NCBI RefSeq assembly: GCF_020991005.1
Contig: NZ_JAJLLW010000008.1
Coordinates: forward strand, 97,397 to 161,396
Direction of reading: 5' to 3'
Origin: Halomonas sp. CUBES01
GTDB lineage: Bacteria; Pseudomonadota; Gammaproteobacteria; Pseudomonadales; Halomonadaceae
Length of the DNA: 64,000 nt
This document shows positions 50,170-59,117 of this stretch, piece after piece. The notes beneath the pieces were generated by a model that searched no databases, was not told the DNA's origin, and was given only the letters and a program-made list of their open reading frames with translations. A program made the translations under genes and the position numbers. Every line of letters starts with the position of its first letter. The first letter of the stretch is position 1.

Positions 50170-50751
50170 TCAAAGCCCCCCGTTCTTGTTATTGAGATAC
50201 GTCACGGTTTGACGATCATCATTTTCCTGCAGGGGATACAGCGTATAGACCAGCGTGACGGTGGCTATATCCTTGGGTAGTGAATTATCCAGTTGAAATA
50301 CAAGCGGTATGGTGAGGTTTTCGTTTGCACCAAGCCGCTGTTCCTGGAAACAGAAACAACTGACCTTGCGCACATGAGCCGTTGCCGTGGAAGGGCTGAC
50401 GCTGGGAACGGCTCGGCCCCATGTGGCCATATCGCTACGATTGGAAAAGGTGAAATCTATCTCCGTCATTTGCCCAGGGTGAACCTGCACCTGATGGGTT
50501 TCGACGCCCAGCTTCCAGGGAAGGCCGGCACCCGTGCGCGTAATAAACTGAACCGTCACATACCGATCGCTATTCACCCCATCATTGAGGATGCTTTTAG
50601 CCGTGGTATCAACTTTGCCGTTAATCCCCGTTATGTCGCAAAAAACGTCATAGAGAGGCACCAGCGCAAACGCAAAGGCAAACATACCCACCAACGCAAA
50701 CACCGTCCTGGTAACTGTCTTTTTAACACCATCGGCCTGGTATGAGTGCAT
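50170..50751 (-). CDS. ctaG: Cytochrome c oxidase assembly protein CtaG (Cox11)
   Basis: This 193-residue copper chaperone delivers copper to the CuB site of subunit I. One N-terminal membrane helix (about 12-35) is followed by a periplasmic immunoglobulin-like domain. The copper motif is KVSCFCFQEQRLG with the CxC pair. LYDVFCDITGINGK just after the helix is another family mark. ATG 50751 follows GGAGAGG; the in-frame ATG at 50763 is less likely. Confidence 0.94.
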   Translation of the reverse strand: MHSYQADGVKKTVTRTVFALVGMFAFAFALVPLYDVFCDITGINGKVDTTAKSILNDGVNSDRYVTVQFITRTGAGLPWKLGVETHQVQVHPGQMTEIDFTFSNRSDMATWGRAVPSVSPSTATAHVRKVSCFCFQEQRLGANENLTIPLVFQLDNSLPKDIATVTLVYTLYPLQENDDRQTVTYLNNKNGGL

Positions 50752-50790
50752 ATTCCTCTCCATGTGATGTCACATAGCGGGACTGAATGC

Positions 50791-52425
50791 TTACTTGTCC
50801 ACGGGACGAAACTCAGGGGGTGTCTCAAACGTGTGCAAGGGTGCCGGGCTAGGTACCGTCCACTCTAGATCCACGGCCCCTTCCCATGCTTTTGCGGGGG
50901 CTTTTTTTCCGCCGCGCACACACAGCACAATGACCAGGACAAAGAGTAATTGCGACGTGCCAAAAAAGAAGGCGCCAATACTGGAGACCAGATTGAAATC
51001 GGCAAACTGAAGTGCGTAATCCGGTATTCGCCTGGGCATGCCGGCGAGCCCGGCAAAATGCATGGGGAAAAACGTCAGGTTGACGCCAATAACGGAAAAC
51101 CAGAAATGCCATTTGGCAAGGGTTTCGTTGGGATAGTGGCCGGTCCACTTGGGTAGCCAGTAATAGACGCCGGCCATGATGGCAAAGATAGCGCCAGGCA
51201 CCAGGACATAGTGAAAATGGGCAACCACAAAGTAGGTGTCATGGTACTGAAAATCAGCCGGAGCAATTGCCAGCATCAACCCGGAAAACCCGCCGATGGT
51301 AAATAGCACCACAAACGCAAGCGCAAACAGCATGGGCGACTCAAAGCTGATCGACCCTCTAAACAGCGTCGTCACCCAATTGAAGACTTTGACTCCGGTG
51401 GGCACTGCTATCAGCATCGTCGAATACATGAAGAACAACTCGGCGACCAGCGGCAAGCCGACGACAAACATGTGGTGCGCCCAGACAAGAAAAGAGAGCA
51501 GCGCAATCGCCGCGGTGGCGTAGACCATCGAGGCGTAGCCAAACAGCGGCTTTCGGGCAAAGGTAGGAATGATGGCGGAAACGATACCGAAGGCGGGCAA
51601 AATCATGATGTAGACTTCGGGATGACCAAAAAACCAGAAAAGATGCTGGAAGAGGACAGGGTCTCCGCCGCCGCCGGCATCAAAGAAACTGGTTCCGAAG
51701 TTGATATCCATCAGCATCATCGTTATCACGCCAGCCAGAACCGGCATGACCGCAATGAGCAGGAAGGCGGTAATCAGCCATGTCCATACAAATAACGGCA
51801 TGTCCATCAATCGCATGCCTGGCGCTCGCATGTTCAGAATAGTGGCAATGATGTTGATGGCGCCCAAAATCGAGCTGATCCCGGCAATATGCAATGACAA
51901 TATAAAAAAGGTGGTCGACGCGGGCGCATAGGTCGTCGATAGCGGTGCATAGAATGTCCAGCCAAAATTGGGACCGCCACCAGGCATCAACAAGGTAGAT
52001 AGCAATAGCGCAAATGCCACAGGCAACAGCCAGAAACTGAAATTGTTTAACCTGGGCAACGCCATGTCCGGGGCACCGATCTGTAACGGGATCATCCAGT
52101 TGGCAAGCCCCGTAAAAGCAGGCATCACGGCAGCGAAGACCATGATCAGGCCGTGCATGGTGGTCATCTGGTTAAAGAACTCGGGTTTGACCAGCTGCAA
52201 GCCCGGCTGAAAAAGCTCAGCGCGAACGACAAGCGCAAAAATCCCTCCGACAAAAAACATGGTCAGGGAAAAGATCAGATAAAGCGTGCCTATCTCTTTG
52301 TGATTGGTGGTTAAAAGCCAACGACGCCATCCCGTCGGGTGCAAAGCATGATGGGCAATACCACCCGCCGTTGCCACCGTATCGCTGTGCTGTATCGTCG
52401 ACTGCAAAGGTATCCTGGGGGCCAT
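50791..52425 (-). CDS. coxA: Cytochrome c oxidase subunit I
   Basis: This 544-residue catalytic subunit has 12 membrane helices and binds low-spin heme a and the heme a3-CuB centre. Key motifs: [13 protein letters not shown] (heme a His), [15 protein letters not shown] (CuB His and the cross-linked Tyr), [10 protein letters not shown] (CuB His pair) and [13 protein letters not shown] (heme ligands). The proton-channel region around NNFSFWLLP is normal. ATG 52425 follows GGAGACG. Heme type a is supported by ctaA and SURF1 in the locus. Confidence 0.97.
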   Translation of the reverse strand: MAPRIPLQSTIQHSDTVATAGGIAHHALHPTGWRRWLLTTNHKEIGTLYLIFSLTMFFVGGIFALVVRAELFQPGLQLVKPEFFNQMTTMHGLIMVFAAVMPAFTGLANWMIPLQIGAPDMALPRLNNFSFWLLPVAFALLLSTLLMPGGGPNFGWTFYAPLSTTYAPASTTFFILSLHIAGISSILGAINIIATILNMRAPGMRLMDMPLFVWTWLITAFLLIAVMPVLAGVITMMLMDINFGTSFFDAGGGGDPVLFQHLFWFFGHPEVYIMILPAFGIVSAIIPTFARKPLFGYASMVYATAAIALLSFLVWAHHMFVVGLPLVAELFFMYSTMLIAVPTGVKVFNWVTTLFRGSISFESPMLFALAFVVLFTIGGFSGLMLAIAPADFQYHDTYFVVAHFHYVLVPGAIFAIMAGVYYWLPKWTGHYPNETLAKWHFWFSVIGVNLTFFPMHFAGLAGMPRRIPDYALQFADFNLVSSIGAFFFGTSQLLFVLVIVLCVRGGKKAPAKAWEGAVDLEWTVPSPAPLHTFETPPEFRPVDK

Positions 52426-52468
52426 ATTCGTCTCCAATTATTATTGTCAGCGTTGCGCCTGCCGTACG

Positions 52469-53584
52469 CTATGGATCGACTTGTTCGGCTACGCGCGCCG
52501 GCTGAACCTGCGCGTCGGTATCGTTACCCCAGGCGTTCTGCGTGTAGGTAACCACTGCGGCGATTTCAACCGGGTTGAGCGTATTACGGAACGCAGGCAT
52601 CGCGGCGCCCGATACCCCGTTGATGACTTTATCCAAATGCCAGTCGAGATCGTCGATCAGCTGTTGGTTGCCGGCAAGCGCCGGGAAGGCAGGCGGCGAG
52701 CCCTCGCCTCCCGATTGATGGCATGAGGCGCAAATGGACTCGTAAACGGTCTCGCCCCTTTCCATCAGCTCTGCCATGGCCCACTCACGATCTACCCCTT
52801 GGGCCTCTTGTTCGGCCATACGTCTGCGTTCTGCGAGCCATTCATCGAAAGCTTCTTCCTCCATTGCATGGACAACCACGGGCATGAAACCGTGATCGAT
52901 ACCGCACAGCTCGGCACACTGGCCACGGTAAATACCCGGCTGATTAATCTTTACCCAGTTCTCGTTGATGAACCCTGGAATGGTGTCTTGCTTGACGGCC
53001 AGGTCAGGTACCCACCATGAATGAATGACGTCGTCGGAGGTCATTAAAAAACGGATTTTACGATTAATGGGGAGCACGAGAGGTTCATCCACTTCGAGCA
53101 GATAATGCTCACCTCGGGTCTCCTCGCCGCCTATCTGGCTTCTTGGCGTACTAAGATTGGAATTGAAGGCAACCTCTTCGCCCAGATATTCGTAGCGCCA
53201 GCGCCACTGTTGGCCGGTGACCATGACGTCCAGCTCCGCATCGGAGGCGTCATACATATTTTTCAACGTCGCCGTTGCAGGAACGGCCATGCCCACCAAT
53301 ATAAGAACGGGAATTACTGTCCAGAGTATCTCGACCTTGGTGTTCTCATGAAAGTGGGCCGCTTTTACGCCCCGTGAATGGCGATAGCGAAAAAGCGAAT
53401 AGAACATGGCGCCAAAGACCACCACCCCGATAACCACACATATCCAAAAAATGGTCATGTGCAGACCGTGGATGTCGCTGCTCACATCGGTAACGCCTAT
53501 CGGCATGTTCCACGATTGGGCAAAGCTGGCACTGCTGCTGACCATGCCTGCAGCAAATACTGATGGTGGCCACCCTAAGCGCAT
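52469..53584 (-). CDS. coxB: Cytochrome c oxidase subunit II with fused cytochrome c domain
   Basis: This 371-residue subunit has a signal peptide (residues about 1-23), two membrane helices (about 42-65 and 84-106), then a periplasmic cupredoxin with the CuA site: His188, Cys223, Glu225, Cys227, His231 and Met234 (GQCAELCGIDHGFM). A C-terminal cytochrome c domain carries CASCH (Cys285-Cys288-His289) and the axial Met region AMPAFRNTL. This makes it a caa3-like subunit II. GGGGGC precedes the ATG. It is the first large gene of the oxidase operon. Confidence 0.96.
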   Translation of the reverse strand: MRLGWPPSVFAAGMVSSSASFAQSWNMPIGVTDVSSDIHGLHMTIFWICVVIGVVVFGAMFYSLFRYRHSRGVKAAHFHENTKVEILWTVIPVLILVGMAVPATATLKNMYDASDAELDVMVTGQQWRWRYEYLGEEVAFNSNLSTPRSQIGGEETRGEHYLLEVDEPLVLPINRKIRFLMTSDDVIHSWWVPDLAVKQDTIPGFINENWVKINQPGIYRGQCAELCGIDHGFMPVVVHAMEEEAFDEWLAERRRMAEQEAQGVDREWAMAELMERGETVYESICASCHQSGGEGSPPAFPALAGNQQLIDDLDWHLDKVINGVSGAAMPAFRNTLNPVEIAAVVTYTQNAWGNDTDAQVQPARVAEQVDP

Positions 53585-53787
53585 TGAAGCCCCCTTGTCT
53601 TATTGTTGTTGTCTGTAAATGCAACGATGCCCCAAGGCGAGAAGATGAGACAGTCGATGACCAGCTTTCCAAAAAAGCCGGCACAAGTGCCAAGCTTTCA
53701 GACAGAGCCTAATAAAACGCTATCAACTGCAGTATAGAAAAGCCCCGGCAATGTTCACGTGATTTGGCAAAAATAAAACGATGGCTA

Positions 53788-53961
53788 TTACCCCGCCATA
53801 TAAGAAGCCACTGCCCACAGTGCCAAAACGAATAGTAATGTGATGATTATAAAAGTGATAATGAAGGCAGCGGGATGCTTAGCGCTAAAATCCTCTCGCC
53901 GTTGGCGGTCATTCTGCACGCCAATGAGTGCGGCAAGCACCGATTTGATTACCGACCACAT
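53788..53961 (-). CDS. DUF2970-family small membrane protein
   Basis: This 57-residue protein, MWSVIKSVLAALIGVQNDRQ then REDFSAKHPAAF and a C-terminal helix IITFIIITLLFVLALWAVA, starts at ATG 53961 after AAGGGGG and ends at TAA 53788. KSVLAALIGVQ and the charged DFSAKHP linker match the DUF2970 family, one-helix proteins commonly coded next to cytochrome oxidase genes in proteobacteria (from memory). It lies 203 bp upstream of coxB on the same strand. Function unknown. Identified by direct translation of the minus strand. Confidence 0.82.
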   Translation of the reverse strand: MWSVIKSVLAALIGVQNDRQRREDFSAKHPAAFIITFIIITLLFVLALWAVASYMAG

Positions 53962-54060
53962 ACACGCCCCCTTCGCTGTGACATGATTATTGACGATAGC
54001 TCATGGTCAGCGACATGCCGCAAGGTATATTCAACGGTTGTCTGTCTAGCGGCTTTCGGA

Positions 54061-54090
54061 TTTACTTTTTTCACTGCTCGCTTCTATAAT
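54061..54090 (+). promoter_or_regulatory. Sigma-70-type promoter of the small lipoprotein gene
   Basis: TTTACT (54061-54066, 4/6 to -35) and a perfect TATAAT (54085-54090) are separated by 18 bp, 41 bp upstream of the ATG at 54132. Confidence 0.6.
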
Positions 54091-54131
54091 CAATTGATAA
54101 TATTGATCTTCAAAACCTCAGGAGACCACTG

Positions 54132-54341
54132 ATGGACACACGTCTGTTAAAGACACCCACCCTCGCCGTCTTTGTCGTCTGCCTGATGGTCACGATGCTG
54201 GGGGGATGCACCACCTACACATGGGAAGATGGCTCAAAGGAAACCGTTTTGGGCGTACCGGCTGAGGACGAAAGGCTGACGCAGGAAGAGCGTCGCGCTC
54301 AGGGTGTCCAATACCGCAAACCTGGCGAAATCCCCGAATAA
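54132..54341 (+). CDS. Small lipoprotein of unknown function
   Basis: This 69-residue protein has a lipoprotein signal ending MLGGC (Cys26), so the mature part is only about 44 residues: CTTYTWEDGSKETVLGVPAE followed by a charged tail ending KPGEIPE. A similar short lipoprotein with a TWEDG motif is common in pseudomonads and relatives without known role (family recall, unverified). Ribosome site AGGAG and a promoter are present, which supports expression. Convergent with hrpB, 5 bp between stops. Confidence 0.75.
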   Translation: MDTRLLKTPTLAVFVVCLMVTMLGGCTTYTWEDGSKETVLGVPAEDERLTQEERRAQGVQYRKPGEIPE

Positions 54342-54346
54342 AGGAG

Positions 54347-56797
54347 TTAGGGCGCCTTGGTTTGTCCACGCTTGGTTCTGGCCGTGGCTGGCGCCGTAAA
54401 TGGGTCTTCGGGCCAGGGATGCTTTGGATACCGGCCACGCATCTCTTTGCGTACCGCCGGATAGCCGTTTGTCCAGAAGCTGCATAGATCCTGGGTGACC
54501 TGAAGCGGCCGCCTGGCCGGTGAAAGCAGGTGCATCATCACCGCCACACGCCCCTCGGCAATGGTGGGCGTTGCCTGCCAGCCAAACGCCTCCTGCAGTT
54601 TAATGGCCAGCACTGGCGGCCTTCCTTCAAGGCAAGGGGCATAATCCAGCGTCGCCTGCCGACCGCTGGGCACCGTTAAAGAGACAGGCGTTAAACGCTC
54701 CAATAACGTCTGCTCATCCCAACTCAGCGCATTGAGCATGAAGGTGTGAAAGGGCATTTTCTCAAGCTGACTCATGCGCGTGACGCCGGCCATGTAAGGG
54801 CCCAGCCAAGTATCAAGCGTGTCTATCAGCTGCTGTGCTGACCAGTCCGGCCAGGAGTCACCCACCACCTCTCGCAGCAGCGCCATGCGCCCCTGTAGTT
54901 GCTGAACATGCGAATTGAATATGACCTCCGAGCGCTGAGTGAGCGCGGTCAACAGCGCCTGGGTGACGTCCTCGGCCGGCAACTCATTCAGCGGTTGGCT
55001 GGCCAGCACCAGCTCGCCAAGGCACTGCACACGCTCCCCTACCAACCTGCCCTGGGCGTCTGACCAGGTGATGCGATTTACCCATTGCTGAGTAACCGGA
55101 TAAAGACTAGCGAGACAGTCATGCGCGAGCGGTTCGGCCTGATAGATCGTCGCCTCACTGGCGATGCTTTCAAGGTTGACGGCAACAATATAGGGCTCAC
55201 TGGCCAACATATGGCGGAGCGGCAAGGTGGCGGTCTTGCCATTGGCCAGCTTGAAACGACCGGGGCTGAGGCACTGGCCAATACGCTCCGGATACGCCAG
55301 GGCCAATAGTACCCCCAATGGCAAATCGTTAACGTGGCGAGGCAGTGGCGTATCGGCAATGCGAGCCAGACGTTGCGCTTCGCGGTGCCAATCGGCAAAA
55401 CGGGCGGGTTGATTAAAGCGCTGCACCAATGCCTCACGGAGTGACCCGTCAACGCGTTCCCGACCCTCAAGAAGCGCTGCTAGTCCGCACGCCGTTGCGG
55501 ATGCATTCAGGTCAGCGGATTTGATCAGCATCACGGCAAGGCGAGGCTCTAACGGCCAGTCAGCACTTTGCCTGCCCAGTGGGGTCAGAGTGCCCGCTCG
55601 ATCAATGACGCCCAGCTTCCGCAGCAGCGCTTGGCCGCTCTTCCACGCCCCCTGAGGCGGTGGCGTCATCCAGGTCAATTGATCGGGAGATGTCACGCCC
55701 CAGGCCGCCAGCTCGAGGATCAGCCTGGCGAGATCGGCCTGCTGGATTTCCGGTTCGCCGAAAGCGACCAGCGGCTGCTCCCGAGACCATAACCGGAAGC
55801 ATCGGCCAGCGCCCTGACGCCCGGCTCGCCCTCGCCGCTGGTCGGCGCTGGCACGATTGACCCGCCGCGTGGTCAAGCGCGTGAGCCCGGTGCGCGGCTG
55901 GAATAGCGGCACCCGCTCCAAGCCAGCGTCGATAACCACATTGACCCCGTCCACCGTGACGCTGGATTCTGCGATGGCCGTGGACACAATCACCCGTCGA
56001 CCCGAGGCATTCCGTTCAAGCACCGCCTGCTGTGCCGCAAGTGTCATGCGGCCGTGTAGCGCACGAACGTCGACGTCGCGCGAATCATCTTCCAGCGCGC
56101 TCACCAGCTGATGAATTTCTGCCACTCCAGGCATGATGACCAGCACATCGCGCGTATCCGGCTGGGCCAACGCTTCGCGCACTACACGACATGCCTGTGT
56201 ATGCAATGAAGCCTCGCGCGGCGCAGGACGATAGAGCGTCTCCACCGGGTACTGACGCCCTTCGCTTTCAATGACCGGCACCTCTGGGCCGAGCACTTTT
56301 TGCAACGCAACGACATCGATGGTGGCTGACATCACGATAAGGCGTAAGTCGTCACGAATGCTTTGCTGAATATCCAGCGCCAGCGCAAGCCCCAGGTCAG
56401 CTTCCAGGCTTCGCTCATGAAACTCGTCAAAGATGATACCCCCCACGCCTTCAAGCAGCGGGTCATCCTGTAGCATGCGCGTCAGCACGCCCTGGGTGAC
56501 AACCTCCAAACGGGTTTCTGCACTTACCCGGGTATCCCCGCGCATCCGGTAGCCCACCGTGCGGCCTAACGGCTCGTTTAACTGTTGCGCCATGAAACTT
56601 GCGGCCAGGCGGGCGGCAACGCGGCGAGGCTCCAATAGCAATAGCTTTTGACCTTGCGCCCATTGGCTATTCAGAAGCGTTAACGGCACGCGGGTGGTTT
56701 TGCCAGCCCCCGGTTGGGCGACCAGAATTAGCCGGTTGTGTGCGCTTAACGCTTCTTGCAGCGAAACTAAATGTGGCTCAATGGGCAGCATGGGCAA
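54347..56797 (-). CDS. hrpB: ATP-dependent RNA helicase HrpB
   Basis: This 816-residue DEAH-type helicase shows Walker A AQPGAGKTTRVP (residues 28-39), motif II as DEFH in GGIIFDEFHERS, motif III SATID and motif VI QRRGRAGRQGAGRCFRLW. A helicase-associated domain and the HrpB-specific C-terminal region (GRPPVLAIKLQEAFGW, HLLSPARRPLQVTQDL) are present. The bacterial role is unclear; HrpB is dispensable in E. coli. It starts 6 bp after the TetR regulator stop, so the two may be co-transcribed. Confidence 0.94.
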   Translation of the reverse strand: MPMLPIEPHLVSLQEALSAHNRLILVAQPGAGKTTRVPLTLLNSQWAQGQKLLLLEPRRVAARLAASFMAQQLNEPLGRTVGYRMRGDTRVSAETRLEVVTQGVLTRMLQDDPLLEGVGGIIFDEFHERSLEADLGLALALDIQQSIRDDLRLIVMSATIDVVALQKVLGPEVPVIESEGRQYPVETLYRPAPREASLHTQACRVVREALAQPDTRDVLVIMPGVAEIHQLVSALEDDSRDVDVRALHGRMTLAAQQAVLERNASGRRVIVSTAIAESSVTVDGVNVVIDAGLERVPLFQPRTGLTRLTTRRVNRASADQRRGRAGRQGAGRCFRLWSREQPLVAFGEPEIQQADLARLILELAAWGVTSPDQLTWMTPPPQGAWKSGQALLRKLGVIDRAGTLTPLGRQSADWPLEPRLAVMLIKSADLNASATACGLAALLEGRERVDGSLREALVQRFNQPARFADWHREAQRLARIADTPLPRHVNDLPLGVLLALAYPERIGQCLSPGRFKLANGKTATLPLRHMLASEPYIVAVNLESIASEATIYQAEPLAHDCLASLYPVTQQWVNRITWSDAQGRLVGERVQCLGELVLASQPLNELPAEDVTQALLTALTQRSEVIFNSHVQQLQGRMALLREVVGDSWPDWSAQQLIDTLDTWLGPYMAGVTRMSQLEKMPFHTFMLNALSWDEQTLLERLTPVSLTVPSGRQATLDYAPCLEGRPPVLAIKLQEAFGWQATPTIAEGRVAVMMHLLSPARRPLQVTQDLCSFWTNGYPAVRKEMRGRYPKHPWPEDPFTAPATARTKRGQTKAP

Positions 56798-56803
56798 GCC
56801 AGA

Positions 56804-57463
56804 TCACGGTGACAGCGGGCGCGGCTCAGAAGACAGCTGAACGCCGCAGCCTTTTAGAATCACGTGTTCAAGAAACCGGCAGATGGCATCGATATCGTCG
56901 TTATCAAGCATCTCTTTACCTAGAATACCGGTGACCTGAGCGCTATATTCAGTGTAATGCTGAGTCGCCGACCAGATCAGAAAGATCAGCAAGCGCGGGT
57001 CAACGTCGTCCATCTTGCCCTGACGTGACCACTGCCCAATGATTGCCGCCCGGGAAGCGACCCATTCACGCAGTTCACCGGCTAGATAGCCGCTGAGAAA
57101 AGGCGCGCCGGCTAGAATTTCAGCGGCAAACAATTTTGAGCCATCGGGATAGCGCTGCCCAAGCACCATTTTGGTGCGTATAAAGTCGCTGAGCACGCGA
57201 CCTGGATCGCTTTCCGGCGTGATGTCTTCCAGCACCGCGTTCCATCGGCTCATCATGCGATTGAGCAACCGGACATAAAGCGTCTGCTTGCTGCCCATGT
57301 AATACAAAATGTTGGCTTTAGGCAGGCCAGCCTGATCGGCAATCGCCTGAAGGCTGGCTCCCCGATAGCCATACTGCGCAAACACCTGCTCCGCAGCACG
57401 CAATATGGTGTGTTCAATATGCGCTCGACCGGCATTTTCCTGGTTAGCTATGTCTGCCGTCAT
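56804..57463 (-). CDS. TetR-family regulator, RutR-like, likely controlling xdh genes
   Basis: This 219-residue regulator has an N-terminal helix-turn-helix (about residues 18-62, with GYRGASLQAIADQAGLPKAN and LYYMGSKQTLY). The ligand-binding domain is of the RutR/YcdC C-terminal type (VLEDITPESDPGRVLSDFIR, IFLIWSATQHYTEY). ATG 57463 follows AAAGGAAC; the frame is open upstream without similarity. E. coli RutR binds uracil/thymine and recognises TTGACCAnnTGGTCAA. An almost identical site lies between this gene and xdhA, strongly suggesting regulation of the divergent purine operon. The ligand is not known here. Confidence 0.87.
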   Translation of the reverse strand: MTADIANQENAGRAHIEHTILRAAEQVFAQYGYRGASLQAIADQAGLPKANILYYMGSKQTLYVRLLNRMMSRWNAVLEDITPESDPGRVLSDFIRTKMVLGQRYPDGSKLFAAEILAGAPFLSGYLAGELREWVASRAAIIGQWSRQGKMDDVDPRLLIFLIWSATQHYTEYSAQVTGILGKEMLDNDDIDAICRFLEHVILKGCGVQLSSEPRPLSP

Positions 57464-57625
57464 TCGCTGGGTTCCTTTAATAGGTGCAGAAGGCGTGAAT
57501 TTCCAAGATGGCAACGTCGCGTATCCAGTGATCCAAAACCAGGCATTTGCCGCTTTCTTGCACCAAACGCATGCAGCCACCAAAGCCTTGCAAGACACGC
57601 TATTTTGTTTCAAGCTCACGCTATA

Positions 57626-57641
57626 TTGACCGATTGGTCAA
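57626..57641. promoter_or_regulatory. RutR-type operator upstream of xdhA
   Basis: TTGACCGATTGGTCAA has perfect 6-bp arms and differs from the RutR consensus TTGACCAnnTGGTCAA at one position. It ends 21 bp before the xdhA ATG and overlaps a TATATT (57622-57627) that could be the -10 box, the layout of a repressor site. Confidence 0.78.
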
Positions 57642-57662
57642 AACAATGACAACGGAGTTGGC

Positions 57663-59117
57663 ATGGCGACAATTGAGTTTTTGCTCAATGGCACCCCCAA
57701 ACAGTGTGACGTGTCACCGGACACCAGCATTTTAACGCTATTGCGCGACCATTTGGGGATGAAAGGCACCAAAGAAGGCTGCGCATCCGGGGACTGCGGT
57801 GCTTGCACGGTCGCCATTCGGCATCCGACGGAGGTCGCATCAGCTTTTGAAAGCGTCAATGCCTGCATTACACCGGCGCATCAGCTCAAGGGCCGGCATT
57901 TAGTCACCGTTGAAGGCTTGGCCCAGGGCGAGCAGCTGCATCCAGCGCAACAGGCCATGGTGGAGTGCCACGCTAGTCAGTGCGGTTTCTGCACACCGGG
58001 TATCGTCATGTCGCTGTTTACGCTGCATACGGCTCAGCAGCAGCACCCCTTTGCGTTGACGCCTGAACGACTGGAAGCCGTATTGGGGGGAAACCTGTGT
58101 CGTTGTACCGGCTATCGCCCGATTCGCGATGCCGCCTTGAGCATGGCACAACAGCCCTGGCAAGCGCCCGCGTGGTTTGACGCCTCGCCACCTCTGTCAG
58201 CAGCAGACAAGACAGCGCCGCCCGCAGACAGTGCACCGCTATTCGCCCAGCCGTCCACACTTACCGAGCTTACCAAGGCGCGTCGGCGCTATCCAGACGC
58301 CCGTCTGGTCGCCGGCGCAACAGACCTATGGTTGGAAACCACCCAGCGGCTTGAAGCCCTGGATCAGTTGATCGATGTCTCCCGCGTCAATGAACTGCAA
58401 CAGATTGCAGAAACGACCTTTCAACATCAGCCAGGCTGGTGGGTAGGCGCCGGCGTGACCTATCGCCAGCTTGAGCCATTGTTCGAGCAGCACTTTCCCA
58501 CCTTTGCGCATTTGTTGCATCGGCTGGGCTCCCAACAGATACGCAATCGCGGCACCCTGGGCGGCAACATTGCCAACGCCTCGCCCATTGGTGACACGCC
58601 GCCGGTCTTGATGGCGCTCAACGCCTGGGTCGAAGTGGCCAATGATGACGGTGTCCGTCAACTGCCCCTGGATCGCTTCTTTATCGACTACAAGCAAACC
58701 GCCCTGGCAGCCGATGAAGTCATCAGCAAGGTGTTCATTCCGGCGCTCAAGGATCACGCATCACTGCGGATTTGGAAGCTTTCAAAGCGGCGTGAAGACG
58801 ATATATCCGCTGTGCTGGGTGCGTTCTGCTACCGATGGGAAGACGGCATTATGCGCGACGTTCGCATTGCCTTTGGGGGCATGGCGGCGACGCCTAAACG
58901 AGCGCTTAACACGGAAGCAGTCCTGGAGGGCCAGCCACTATCCAAAAGCGGTTTCCAGGCGGCACAGCAGGCCCTGGACGATGAATTTCAGCCGATGAGC
59001 GATGTGCGGGGTAGTCAGCATTATCGACAGCAAGCGGCTCGCAATCTGCTGGAGCGCCTATACCTGACACTCTCCGCGCCCAACCAGGAGGTGATGCTCC
59101 ATGCGTACGCTCACTAA
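57663..59117 (+). CDS. xdhA: Xanthine dehydrogenase small subunit (2Fe-2S and FAD)
   Basis: This 484-residue subunit moves electrons from the molybdenum subunit to NAD+. Two [2Fe-2S] clusters occupy residues 1-160: Cys40, Cys45, Cys48 and Cys68 form the plant-type cluster, and Cys107, Cys110, Cys146 and Cys148 the second (CGFCTPG, CRCTG). The FAD domain (about 195-480) has RYPDARLVAGATDLWL and NRGTLGGNIANASPIGD. Start after GGAG. It overlaps xdhB by 17 bp, and a RutR-type operator lies just upstream. Confidence 0.95.
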   Translation: MATIEFLLNGTPKQCDVSPDTSILTLLRDHLGMKGTKEGCASGDCGACTVAIRHPTEVASAFESVNACITPAHQLKGRHLVTVEGLAQGEQLHPAQQAMVECHASQCGFCTPGIVMSLFTLHTAQQQHPFALTPERLEAVLGGNLCRCTGYRPIRDAALSMAQQPWQAPAWFDASPPLSAADKTAPPADSAPLFAQPSTLTELTKARRRYPDARLVAGATDLWLETTQRLEALDQLIDVSRVNELQQIAETTFQHQPGWWVGAGVTYRQLEPLFEQHFPTFAHLLHRLGSQQIRNRGTLGGNIANASPIGDTPPVLMALNAWVEVANDDGVRQLPLDRFFIDYKQTALAADEVISKVFIPALKDHASLRIWKLSKRREDDISAVLGAFCYRWEDGIMRDVRIAFGGMAATPKRALNTEAVLEGQPLSKSGFQAAQQALDDEFQPMSDVRGSQHYRQQAARNLLERLYLTLSAPNQEVMLHAYAH

